In this document: piece by piece, positions 46,529-54,336 of the stretch
How positions within the stretch are numbered: position 1 is the stretch's first letter
Layout: each line of letters opens with the position of its first letter
NCBI RefSeq assembly: GCF_003600625.1
Contig: NZ_CP032489.1
Location: forward strand, 2,294,001-2,358,000
Source of the DNA: Arachidicoccus soli
Lineage (GTDB): Bacteria; Bacteroidota; Bacteroidia; Chitinophagales; Chitinophagaceae
Length of the DNA stretch: 64,000 nt
Direction of reading: 5' to 3'
The notes under the pieces: generated by a model
What the model was told of the DNA's origin: nothing
Databases searched by the model: none
What the model saw: the letters and a program-made list of their open reading frames with translations, nothing else
Made by a program: the position numbers and the translations under genes

Positions 46529-47488
46529 TTATTTGTCAGTCGGGATCCAGTTATTGAAAACATTTTTTATCGTATACGTCTTTGCCTGCTCTGCTGTCAG
46601 CTGATGTGACCAAGCAACCCTTCCTGAAGGATCTGCGCCCGGCCCATAACTTTGATATTCAAAATAACGAGCTGTTTTATCTCTATTTGTGTTATGCCAA
46701 TTGGACCAACCCTCCGGTTTTATAACATGACCAAGGTAACAATGAATAAAGGCCACACAGGCATAATCACGCCAAGGTCTTCCTAAATCCGCCTTTGTAA
46801 CATTAGAAGCCCCGGTAATTTTACAATCATAGAATACATATCCAAAAGCATGATCCTGCGGTGTAGCGGCTGCTGTAATATGCGAATCTCTTTTACAATA
46901 AATGGAGCAATGATCAAAATAAGCGGTGGCTGCACCAAAAATAAAATCGGTTGTTCCTTCAATATAACAATTCTTAAAATACGCACGACTATCCTTATTA
47001 TTGGTCAACAAAACATCTTGATTCCCTAAAAATCTACAATTGTAAAATGCGACCCTGTCTCCGTTGATATGCACTGCTACAGCCTGCCCGGCATTATACC
47101 CTGCATCGTTTTGAAAGGAAATATTTCTAGCTGTAAAATCATCTGCATTAATCAGAAAACTAAATGAAGTGCTTGTGCCAATCGTTTCACCGGAAGGAGC
47201 AACTCTTCCGGTATGATCGTCGAAAGTAAGAATCGTATTAGCAGCATCTTCGCCAATTAAGGTTACCAACTTTTTGGATTTAGTCAAATGTAGCTTCTCC
47301 TTGTAAATGCCCTTCTTAATAAAGATAGTAACAGGCAGTTTATTATCCGAAGGAATTTTATCAAATGCCCCTTGAACAGTTGTAAAATCCCCACTGCCGT
47401 CTTTGGCAACAATGATTTCATTTCTCTTCTGTGCAAAAGAAAAAAGACAAATCATTATACAACAAGTTAAAACAATTAGTTTTTTCAT
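46529..47488 (-). CDS. CE8 pectin methylesterase
   Basis: A 319-residue exported pectinesterase, paralogue of the CE8 at 44870. Signal MKKLIVLTCCIMICLFSFAQ. Motifs: GNQDVLLTNNKDSRAYFKNCY, EGTTDFIFGAATAYFDHCSI, LGRPWRDYACVAFIHCYLG. Both copies keep all catalytic residues, so they probably differ in methylation pattern or oligomer length. It lies 6 bases after the second CE12 gene and 24 bases before the SGNH gene. Confidence 0.94.
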   Translation of the reverse strand: MKKLIVLTCCIMICLFSFAQKRNEIIVAKDGSGDFTTVQGAFDKIPSDNKLPVTIFIKKGIYKEKLHLTKSKKLVTLIGEDAANTILTFDDHTGRVAPSGETIGTSTSFSFLINADDFTARNISFQNDAGYNAGQAVAVHINGDRVAFYNCRFLGNQDVLLTNNKDSRAYFKNCYIEGTTDFIFGAATAYFDHCSIYCKRDSHITAAATPQDHAFGYVFYDCKITGASNVTKADLGRPWRDYACVAFIHCYLGHVIKPEGWSNWHNTNRDKTARYFEYQSYGPGADPSGRVAWSHQLTAEQAKTYTIKNVFNNWIPTDK

Positions 47489-47494
47489 CTTTGA

Positions 47495-48241
47495 TTATCG
47501 GTTTCCTGTAATATGTTCTGCTAAAGGCAGATTTGCATTTCTGATTCCTTCTAAGACCAGTTCTGCGATATGTCGCGCACCGTATTCATTAAAATGTGTA
47601 GCATTTTTCAACATGCCTTGCGGGTAATTTGGCTCTTCACCGGGTTTCAAAAGAAGGAATAATAATTTTGAATTCTCTGGACCAAATTTCTGATACAAAT
47701 TGATACTCATTTGATCCAAATCGATTAGGGGAACATTCATATTTTTAGCCACTTCTCTTACAATCGGAGAATAAATAGCATGCGTTTCCAGGGCTTTCCC
47801 ACCGGCATCAAATTTTCTCCTGCTTACGGGAGTAATAAGGACCGGTATAGCGCCTTTCTCTTTTGTATCATTAATAAATCTTTCTAAATTTTTCCGATAA
47901 TCTTCCGGTGTCGTATATCTGTCCGGATAGTTTTTGGCTTCGTCATTATGCCCAAATTGGATAAAAACATAATCCCCCTTTTGCAGATTATCCTTTATAG
48001 GCGTCCAGAGCCCTTCTGACAAAAAAGTACGCGTACTTCTTCCGCCTCTCGCTTTATTTTGAATAAGAACAGAAGAATCAAAATAATTGGCAAAAGGCAT
48101 TCCCCACCCTGTTAAAGGAAATTGCGCACTATTATAATTGCAAACAGTAGAATCGCCAATAAGCCAGATAGTCGTTTTTCTATGGATACCAAAAATAAAA
48201 GACATCAGGAAGGATGGCAGCAGAAAGAGCGTCTTATTCAT
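47495..48241 (-). CDS. CE12 rhamnogalacturonan acetylesterase
   Basis: About 248 residues from ATG 48241 (MNKTLFLLPSFLMSFIFGI); longer frames start inside the preceding CE12 gene and lack a good signal. CE12 blocks: IWLIGDSTVCNYN (Ser), TGWGMPFANYF, ARGGRSTRTF (Gly), VFIQFGHNDEA (Asn), THFNEYGARHIAE (Asp/His pair). It removes acetyl groups from rhamnogalacturonan. Its start overlaps the upstream CE12 stop by 8 bases, so the two are translationally coupled. Confidence 0.92.
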   Translation of the reverse strand: MNKTLFLLPSFLMSFIFGIHRKTTIWLIGDSTVCNYNSAQFPLTGWGMPFANYFDSSVLIQNKARGGRSTRTFLSEGLWTPIKDNLQKGDYVFIQFGHNDEAKNYPDRYTTPEDYRKNLERFINDTKEKGAIPVLITPVSRRKFDAGGKALETHAIYSPIVREVAKNMNVPLIDLDQMSINLYQKFGPENSKLLFLLLKPGEEPNYPQGMLKNATHFNEYGARHIAELVLEGIRNANLPLAEHITGNR

Positions 48242-49022
48242 GCATTTTTTCATTCGATTGCTTAACATTATTTTGAGATATATTTTTGATATAATTTTCC
48301 AATCCCAGATCTTGCTCTTCAATCTGCTGTAGTACGATCTCCGCCATTGTTCTCGCGCCTAATTCGCTAAAATGTGTGTTATCAGTATGCCCTTTGGAAT
48401 AATGTGGATTCTCAGCAGGGTCTAAATGATTGTATAAGAAAGCTGACTTTTCAGGTCCTAATTTCTGCAGTAAATCGCGACTTAATTGATCTAAATCAAT
48501 CAATGGCAGTTTTGCTTCTTTTGCTGTTTCCCGAACAATATGAGCATATGCGTGATGTGTATCCAAAAGTTTTCCGTTACTGTCAAAGGCCCGCCTGGCA
48601 ACTGGAGTTATTAATATTGGAAAAGCACCTTTAGATCTGCTTTCTGCAATAAATTTCAAAAGATTTGCTTTATACTGCGCAGGTGGCGTATAACTTCTTT
48701 TTGTGGGAACTTCATCATTGTGCCCAAATTGTATCAATACATAATCGCCGGGTTTTAGCGCATCATAAACAGCTTTCCATCGACCCTCTTCTATAAAGGT
48801 CCTAGTACTTCGGCCATTTTGCGCTGTATTATCAACAATTGCATTTTTATTAAAAAAATAATGAAAAGGCATCCCCCAGCCCGTTTCGGGGTATGCTTTA
48901 ACGCTCTTATCTGCCATGGTGGAATCTCCTATCAGATAGATCTTTATTTGCTTTTCAGGTAAAAAAGAAAAGGATAAAAGTCCCATTAGCACAATTATCA
49001 TTTTACCATATTTACTTTGCAT
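48234..49022 (-). CDS. CE12 rhamnogalacturonan acetylesterase
   Basis: About 262 residues from ATG 49022 (MQSKYGKMIIVLMGLLSFSF). A longer frame begins at 49124, but operator D (49099-49122) lies inside that extension, so the downstream ATG is preferred. CE12 blocks: IYLIGDSTMADKSV, TGWGMPFHYFF, QNGRSTRTF, VLIQFGHNDEV, THFSELGARTMAE. It is a paralogue of the next CE12 gene and the first gene of unit 4 (seven genes down to 41236). Confidence 0.92.
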   Translation of the reverse strand: MQSKYGKMIIVLMGLLSFSFLPEKQIKIYLIGDSTMADKSVKAYPETGWGMPFHYFFNKNAIVDNTAQNGRSTRTFIEEGRWKAVYDALKPGDYVLIQFGHNDEVPTKRSYTPPAQYKANLLKFIAESRSKGAFPILITPVARRAFDSNGKLLDTHHAYAHIVRETAKEAKLPLIDLDQLSRDLLQKLGPEKSAFLYNHLDPAENPHYSKGHTDNTHFSELGARTMAEIVLQQIEEQDLGLENYIKNISQNNVKQSNEKMHE

Positions 49023-49098
49023 TTTCAATTTTTCTTCTTTAAAACGATTGTTTGTTTGCAAGTTACTCATTAACAAAAAGTACAAACAAAAAAAATAT

Positions 49099-49122
49099 GC
49101 AATCGATACCGGCATCGATTGC
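49099..49122. promoter_or_regulatory. LacI-type operator D, shared by pectin unit 4 and lacI
   Basis: GCAATCG-ATACCGGCAT-CGATTGC. It lies 77 bases before the CE12 start and 126 bases before the divergent lacI start, so it can control both. No TAnTTTG element sits 46 bp away on the CE12 side; a TAACTTG is 47 bp away on the lacI side (49169-49175). Confidence 0.78.
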
Positions 49123-49247
49123 AACTTATTTAGTTGATATCAGCTAAATTATTATGATTAATTTTACTTAACTTGCTGGAATCAATAAACTGAAATTTTA
49201 TATTAGTGAATGAAAATGAACTAATTATAAAATAATATTCGCTCCCA

Positions 49248-50288
49248 ATGAAGTTCGAACCAGTCACCATTAAAGATATTGCCAAGGCGCTTAATCTTTC
49301 CAAGTCAACCGTGTCAAGAGCGTTACGGGATAGTTATGAGATTAGCTCAGAAACAAAAGAAATTGTTGTTGCATATGCGAAGTCTGTTAATTATAGACCC
49401 AATCCAATTGCCCTTAACTTAAAGGAAAGGAGAAGCCGTACGATCGGCATTGTGGTTTCAGAAATTGCCAATAGCTTCTTTTCACAAATCATCAACGGTA
49501 TTGAATCGATAGCAAAAGAAAATGATTATAATGTTATTATTACCCAGACATTAGAATCTTATGAAAGAGAAATAGAGGTTATACATAACCTTGCTCAATC
49601 GGTAGATGGTTTACTTATTTCACTTTCTTCTGAAACAAAAGACATAGCACATATTCAGTTGCTACATGACAGAGGTATGCCGATTGTATTTTTTGATAGA
49701 ATTATTGAGTCTATTGAAGCACATAAAGTCATTTCAGATGATTACAAAGGTGCTTATAGCGCGACTACCCATTTATTAGAAAATGGATATAAAAAAATAG
49801 CTTTCATTGGCAATACACCCAATCTTTCCATTATTAAACACAGAAAAGAAGGCTACTTGGCCGCCTTACAAAAAGCAGGCATAAAACCTAAAGAATCCTA
49901 CATCAAATATTGTGAACATGGTGGCATGTATTACGAAGAAGTAGAAGAAATAATTAATCAATTATTTAAGCTCAAAGATAGACCGGATGCCGTTTTTTCT
50001 TGTTCAGATAAGATTACGACCAATTGCTTTAGATATTTCAATGCAAATAATATAATTCTTCCTGATGATATTGCTTTGATTGGTTTTTCTAATCTCGATT
50101 TAACCGGCTTTATGAAGCCTTCCTTATCCATCATTAAACAACAAGCTTTTGAAATAGGCGTGAAAGCAGCAGAGTTGCTTATCAAGCAGATAGAAAGTAA
50201 GCGGCCTGTTTATGAATACAGTAAAATCGTTCTCGATCCGGAATTGTTTATTCGGGATTCTACACAAAAAAGAAAAAACACCCAGTAG
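49248..50288 (+). CDS. LacI-family transcriptional regulator of the pectin locus
   Basis: A 346-residue regulator. The N-terminal HTH VTIKDIAKALNLSKSTVSRALRD (~5-27) with hinge PNPIALNLKERRSRTIG is canonical LacI. A periplasmic-binding-protein-like effector domain (~60-340: GIVVSEIANSFFSQIINGIE, PIVFFDRIIE, DAVFSCSDKITTNC, ALIGFSNLDLTGFMKPSLS) follows. Its gene adjoins one operator, and matching palindromes precede the other three pectin units, so it is the likely regulator of all. The effector is probably a pathway intermediate such as galacturonate or a keto-uronate; this is inference. Confidence 0.93.
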   Translation: MKFEPVTIKDIAKALNLSKSTVSRALRDSYEISSETKEIVVAYAKSVNYRPNPIALNLKERRSRTIGIVVSEIANSFFSQIINGIESIAKENDYNVIITQTLESYEREIEVIHNLAQSVDGLLISLSSETKDIAHIQLLHDRGMPIVFFDRIIESIEAHKVISDDYKGAYSATTHLLENGYKKIAFIGNTPNLSIIKHRKEGYLAALQKAGIKPKESYIKYCEHGGMYYEEVEEIINQLFKLKDRPDAVFSCSDKITTNCFRYFNANNIILPDDIALIGFSNLDLTGFMKPSLSIIKQQAFEIGVKAAELLIKQIESKRPVYEYSKIVLDPELFIRDSTQKRKNTQ

Positions 50289-50320
50289 TATTATGAGCGT
50301 TTTTCTATAGAAAGACAAGG

Positions 50321-51094
50321 CTACAACATAACATTTTTCAGAATAGAAGCGCCACCACCGCCCCAGTCCTTCATCGCATCTTTTAATTTAAGATACAATG
50401 CATGCTTTGTCGTTTCTTTACCCTTAACTGGCGGGACAATCTCCGCATCAGTTGCCATTGTTCCGGTAGAAACCTTGGTAGCGAACCAGGTAATATGATC
50501 ATAGGGCAATGCAACACCTAGAATCATTCCCGGTAATCCATTAAATGATTCAGGCCCACCGGAGCTGGGGATTTGATCCGTATAAAAAGCCACCACATAA
50601 ATAGAATCCATAATCAATGCATTTGCTCTGCGGCATTGAAATCCGGCTATTTCCCGCGTTTCATCCGTTATTTTCCACTGAATTTTTCGGGTACTGTCTT
50701 TTACCAAAAAAAGATCTTCAAACACTTTTTTCTGCGAAACAGCCTGCTGTTTTGCTAAATCGGAATAAACAATATTTTTAGGTGAATAAGAATAAAATGA
50801 GTGGTTATTATCCGTCTCATCGACAGCCTTAAATAGTGTTTTTTGTCCATCAAATACTAAATTAAAATCGGTTGTTGCAAATTGCGGATTCGTTTTTTTA
50901 TACGCCTCATAATATTGAGACATCCAAGGGTCGTCAGGATATCGTTTCATCTCTTCTTGAATAAGGGCATACATATTCACCTTTTTTTCAAATACAATTT
51001 TTCCATGACTCAAGAACATAGCATGCTGTGCAAAGGTCTGTAAAGAAATACCTGTGATTATCGTGAATAGCAATGCTTTTAATATATGTTTCAT
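50321..51094 (-). CDS. GLPGLI-family exported protein
   Basis: A 257-residue protein with signal peptide (MKHILKALLFTIITGISLQTFAQ) and the family hallmark FNGLPGMILGVALP (~187-200), preceded by WKITDETREIAGFQCRRA. GLPGLI proteins are widespread in Bacteroidota and frequently lie beside a TonB-receptor-like barrel, as here (gene at 51207, about 110 bases upstream on the same strand). Their function is unknown. The barrel gene and this one probably form an operon. Confidence 0.92.
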   Translation of the reverse strand: MKHILKALLFTIITGISLQTFAQHAMFLSHGKIVFEKKVNMYALIQEEMKRYPDDPWMSQYYEAYKKTNPQFATTDFNLVFDGQKTLFKAVDETDNNHSFYSYSPKNIVYSDLAKQQAVSQKKVFEDLFLVKDSTRKIQWKITDETREIAGFQCRRANALIMDSIYVVAFYTDQIPSSGGPESFNGLPGMILGVALPYDHITWFATKVSTGTMATDAEIVPPVKGKETTKHALYLKLKDAMKDWGGGGASILKNVML

Positions 51095-51206
51095 GCGTAA
51101 TTTTTTATTTTTTGATGGTCAAATGAGATCTCGCTTAATCATTCCCTTAGAGGAGAAAATTTATCCTACGCTATTTTACTGTTCATTATGCTTCTATTTA
51201 TTTAAA

Positions 51207-54002
51207 TTATTTCTTATCCCCGGGCCCCATCTTTGAAAAATTCCAGACCAAGGTCACCATAAAGTATCTACGGATAGTTGTGTAATAACTTTGGGAGATC
51301 GTATTATTATTCGCGCTTCGACTGAAGCCGTTGTTTTGATCCAAAATATCATTAACAGATGCTTTCAACAGCAAATTTTCTTTCTTAAAAAACTTCTTCC
51401 CTATCCAAGCATTCCAAATAAACTGGCTCCGGGCCGCAAAAGACTGCGTTGCTTGTTGCCAATTGTAGTTTCCATCTGTATGGACTTGAAATTTAGCAGG
51501 TAAGAATATATCAATATCGGGATTGATTGAATAACTCCAGGCGTTGTTGTTAATTTGATTTTGAAGTGTGGTACTATTTGTATTATAGCCTAGATTTCCA
51601 TTAAGGCTAATGTCATATTTTTTCTCTTTATACTTGGCGAGCCTTACATATACACCATAGCTGTTTGATTTCGTTACATTCATTATTCCGTTGGTAAAAT
51701 TGACATATTTATTGCCATTTACGTTAGGGCCAAAGGCGTATTGCAGATCCCATGTTTTGAATTTAGCACTGTATTCGGCGCTTAAATAATAATTGGAAGT
51801 TGCCGTTTTCAGATTAAAATAATTATAAGTATTTACACCCGCCGCATTAGTGGTAACATTGGTCACGATAGGGTTTGATGTAAAAGAGTAAGAACCATAA
51901 GCATAGAAAGATTGTTGACTCAACACTTTATAATTATAGAAATTCATACTGAATCTATTGTTGAATGCGGGTCTCAAATCAGGATTACCCACATAGATAT
52001 TCAAAGGGTCATTATTAACTAAAACCGGTTGCAATTGTGAAATACTGGGCTGTTGGGTATTACCATAATAATTTAGAAACAATCCCTCCTGATCTTTAAT
52101 CTTATATCTCAAATTGGCGTTCGGATTCCAGTTGACAAAATTCCTGCTTATGCTTTGGTCTGTAAATAAATTACTTTGTTTGTAATTAACACTACTAATT
52201 CTTGTTCCTATATTAAAATTTATTTTCTTTTTGTTATTAAAATTAAATTGTACACCACCTCCGTTTGATAGCTGATCATAGACATAATGGTTACTGTAAA
52301 CACTATCTAATTGGCTGTACATGCTATCAGACCCCATATTGTAAGACTGCAAATTTGAATTGGAATTATTTTTATCAAAGACATAACTCAATAATAAATT
52401 AAGATTTTTATTCAATGGCTCTGTATAAGTAATATTAGAAGAGAGATCATTGGTATGACTAATATTAGTTTTTCGTTGATTCACCAAAGCCGTACTATCT
52501 ATTGAATTATTATTATAAAAATCCGTTTCAGAATTCAGATAACCATTCCCATTACTATTCGTAGCATATTCATTCAAGTTCCAGCTAAGCGTCCTTCCTT
52601 TCTTTTTAAATTTCTTCTGCCATAAGATATTGCCCGAGAAATTTTTATTGTCAGCATCACTGGTAGTTGCGCGTGTACCTCTATTTACAAGTGTGTCTAA
52701 TGTCCGATTGGAATTATTTGAATAATAATTGTCGGCACTGGAATGTGACAGGCTCCCACCCAGTACAACTTTTAAAGTAGAAGTAGAATCTATCTGGAAT
52801 TGATAAGAGCCATCCGCCTTTTGCCTGAAAAGGTGATTACTGAAATTACTTGCTGAGTTAGTATACAAGACACCATTATTTAAATTATTCTGAACTGTAC
52901 TGCTCGTATTTCCTAAAACAGACATACCCCCTATTTTATAATTTAGATTTATTGCCTGTTTATCATCATTCCATTTATTATCAAAATGCACGCCTCCGGA
53001 TTTTACATCAGGAATACCTTGTCCATTGTAGTTTCCACTCCATCCTCCAGAAAGAGGATCATTACCATTGCCACTTATCATTATGGAGACATCTCCACCG
53101 GAGCCCACTGTTATCGATGAATTACTGCTTCCTGCATATTTCTCTTCATCCTGATAGCCGAGCCCGATGGTCCCGGTGTTTCCAAAAGTACCATAAGCAG
53201 CAAACTTTCTTTTCCCTTTAAAATAGTTAAACATGCCTTGCCCTATATAATATTTATCATTACCAAGTCCACCTGTCGCTTTACCAAAATATCCATTCTT
53301 CTTATTAGCTTTCAATTGTAAATTAATTGTCTTTTGCTTATCACCATCATCAATGCCTGTGAACGCCGCTTGATCACTTGACCTATCGTATAGCTGTACT
53401 TTGTCCACCATATCCGCGCGGAGGTTCTTAGTAACCAAGGTAGGGTCATCCCCAAAGAACTCTTCCCCATCCACCAGCACTTTCTTCACTGTTTGTCCCT
53501 GCGCAGTAATCTTACCATCTTTATCGACCTGTATGCCCGGAAGTTGTTTTAATAAATCCTCCACACTTGCATTCGGCTGCACTTTAAAACTATCAGCCTT
53601 GAACTCGGTCGTATCACCTTTTAAACGAATGGCAGCTATTTTCTGGGTTACAATTACATCCTGCAGCAAATGCGCTGTTTGTATCATATTTATTTTACCT
53701 AAAGAAAGATCCTTCATTCCGTCTATAGACATCTTTTCTACAAAGTCAGCATATTGCGGATAAGAAATCATAAGAATATATTTTCCAGAATCCACCTTAT
53801 CAAAGTTGAAGTTTCCCTCCGCGTTTACACGGGTAAATTTATACAAGAAAGAGTCTTTGGCTTGCAATAGACATACCGTGGCATGATTCAGTTTTTCTTG
53901 TGTTGTCGTATCCACTACAAATCCTTTAATGGTTGTAGTTTGTGCCATTGTATAGCTAAAAGAAATAAAAAAGATAATTAAGAGTAAGGGGGATTTTTTC
54001 AT
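51207..54002 (-). CDS. outer-membrane beta-barrel protein with carboxypeptidase-like domain
   Basis: About 931 residues from ATG 54002 (MKKSPLLLIIFFISFSYTMAQ signal). Carboxypeptidase-like domain (~20-105, TIKGFVVDTTTQEKLNHATV), a plug-like segment (~130-230: VEDLLKQLPGIQVDKDGKIT, GQTVKKVLVDGEEFFGDDP), then a large barrel (OMP_b-brl_3 type) ending YFMVTLVWNFSKM. It resembles TonB-dependent receptors but belongs to the branch without classic TonB-box hallmarks. It pairs with the GLPGLI gene. The ligand is unknown; a metal or peptide role is sometimes suspected for this group. Confidence 0.88.
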   Translation of the reverse strand: MKKSPLLLIIFFISFSYTMAQTTTIKGFVVDTTTQEKLNHATVCLLQAKDSFLYKFTRVNAEGNFNFDKVDSGKYILMISYPQYADFVEKMSIDGMKDLSLGKINMIQTAHLLQDVIVTQKIAAIRLKGDTTEFKADSFKVQPNASVEDLLKQLPGIQVDKDGKITAQGQTVKKVLVDGEEFFGDDPTLVTKNLRADMVDKVQLYDRSSDQAAFTGIDDGDKQKTINLQLKANKKNGYFGKATGGLGNDKYYIGQGMFNYFKGKRKFAAYGTFGNTGTIGLGYQDEEKYAGSSNSSITVGSGGDVSIMISGNGNDPLSGGWSGNYNGQGIPDVKSGGVHFDNKWNDDKQAINLNYKIGGMSVLGNTSSTVQNNLNNGVLYTNSASNFSNHLFRQKADGSYQFQIDSTSTLKVVLGGSLSHSSADNYYSNNSNRTLDTLVNRGTRATTSDADNKNFSGNILWQKKFKKKGRTLSWNLNEYATNSNGNGYLNSETDFYNNNSIDSTALVNQRKTNISHTNDLSSNITYTEPLNKNLNLLLSYVFDKNNSNSNLQSYNMGSDSMYSQLDSVYSNHYVYDQLSNGGGVQFNFNNKKKINFNIGTRISSVNYKQSNLFTDQSISRNFVNWNPNANLRYKIKDQEGLFLNYYGNTQQPSISQLQPVLVNNDPLNIYVGNPDLRPAFNNRFSMNFYNYKVLSQQSFYAYGSYSFTSNPIVTNVTTNAAGVNTYNYFNLKTATSNYYLSAEYSAKFKTWDLQYAFGPNVNGNKYVNFTNGIMNVTKSNSYGVYVRLAKYKEKKYDISLNGNLGYNTNSTTLQNQINNNAWSYSINPDIDIFLPAKFQVHTDGNYNWQQATQSFAARSQFIWNAWIGKKFFKKENLLLKASVNDILDQNNGFSRSANNNTISQSYYTTIRRYFMVTLVWNFSKMGPGDKK

Positions 54003-54336
54003 AAGCAAATTCGTGTTTTACACTATTAACTAAAAATTTAGTCGAAATAAAAGTTTTTTAGTTAAAAGAAAAAGTTAAAGTACATAAGCCCTCATAAAAA
54101 ATTATAAACGGTAAGAGAAAGCTCATATGAGCTACAATAAATAAATGAATGATTGCATGAATGCCCTCATAAAAGATACGTGCTTCAACCTAATTCAGCG
54201 GTATTATTTTTATTTCGTTTATAATAAAAAAAATTCAACGATAAAATGGAGCGCGCGAAATGAATAAGCTATCTTATAGTTCATCGCTTAGACGAATGAA
54301 TCCATAAATGCGCATATAAAATATTATTTCACTTAA
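54003..54336. other. intergenic region upstream of the barrel gene
   Basis: About 330 AT-rich bases without a gene. It holds an ACTAAA/TTTAGT inverted repeat (54029-54042), close to the barrel start codon, and a 14-bp perfect palindrome AGCTCATATGAGCT (54120-54133). The phrase CCCTCATAAAA occurs twice. These may be regulatory, but nothing ties them to a regulator. Confidence 0.4.

Noticed and set aside
49059-49065. TAACTTG on the minus strand as the unit 4 promoter
   Set aside because: It does not fit the 46-bp spacing of the other units (34 bp) and lacks the TTTG ending.
54120-54133. AGCTCATATGAGCT palindrome as an operator
   Set aside because: A single 14-bp copy with no linked regulator and AT-rich context; noted only in the region description.
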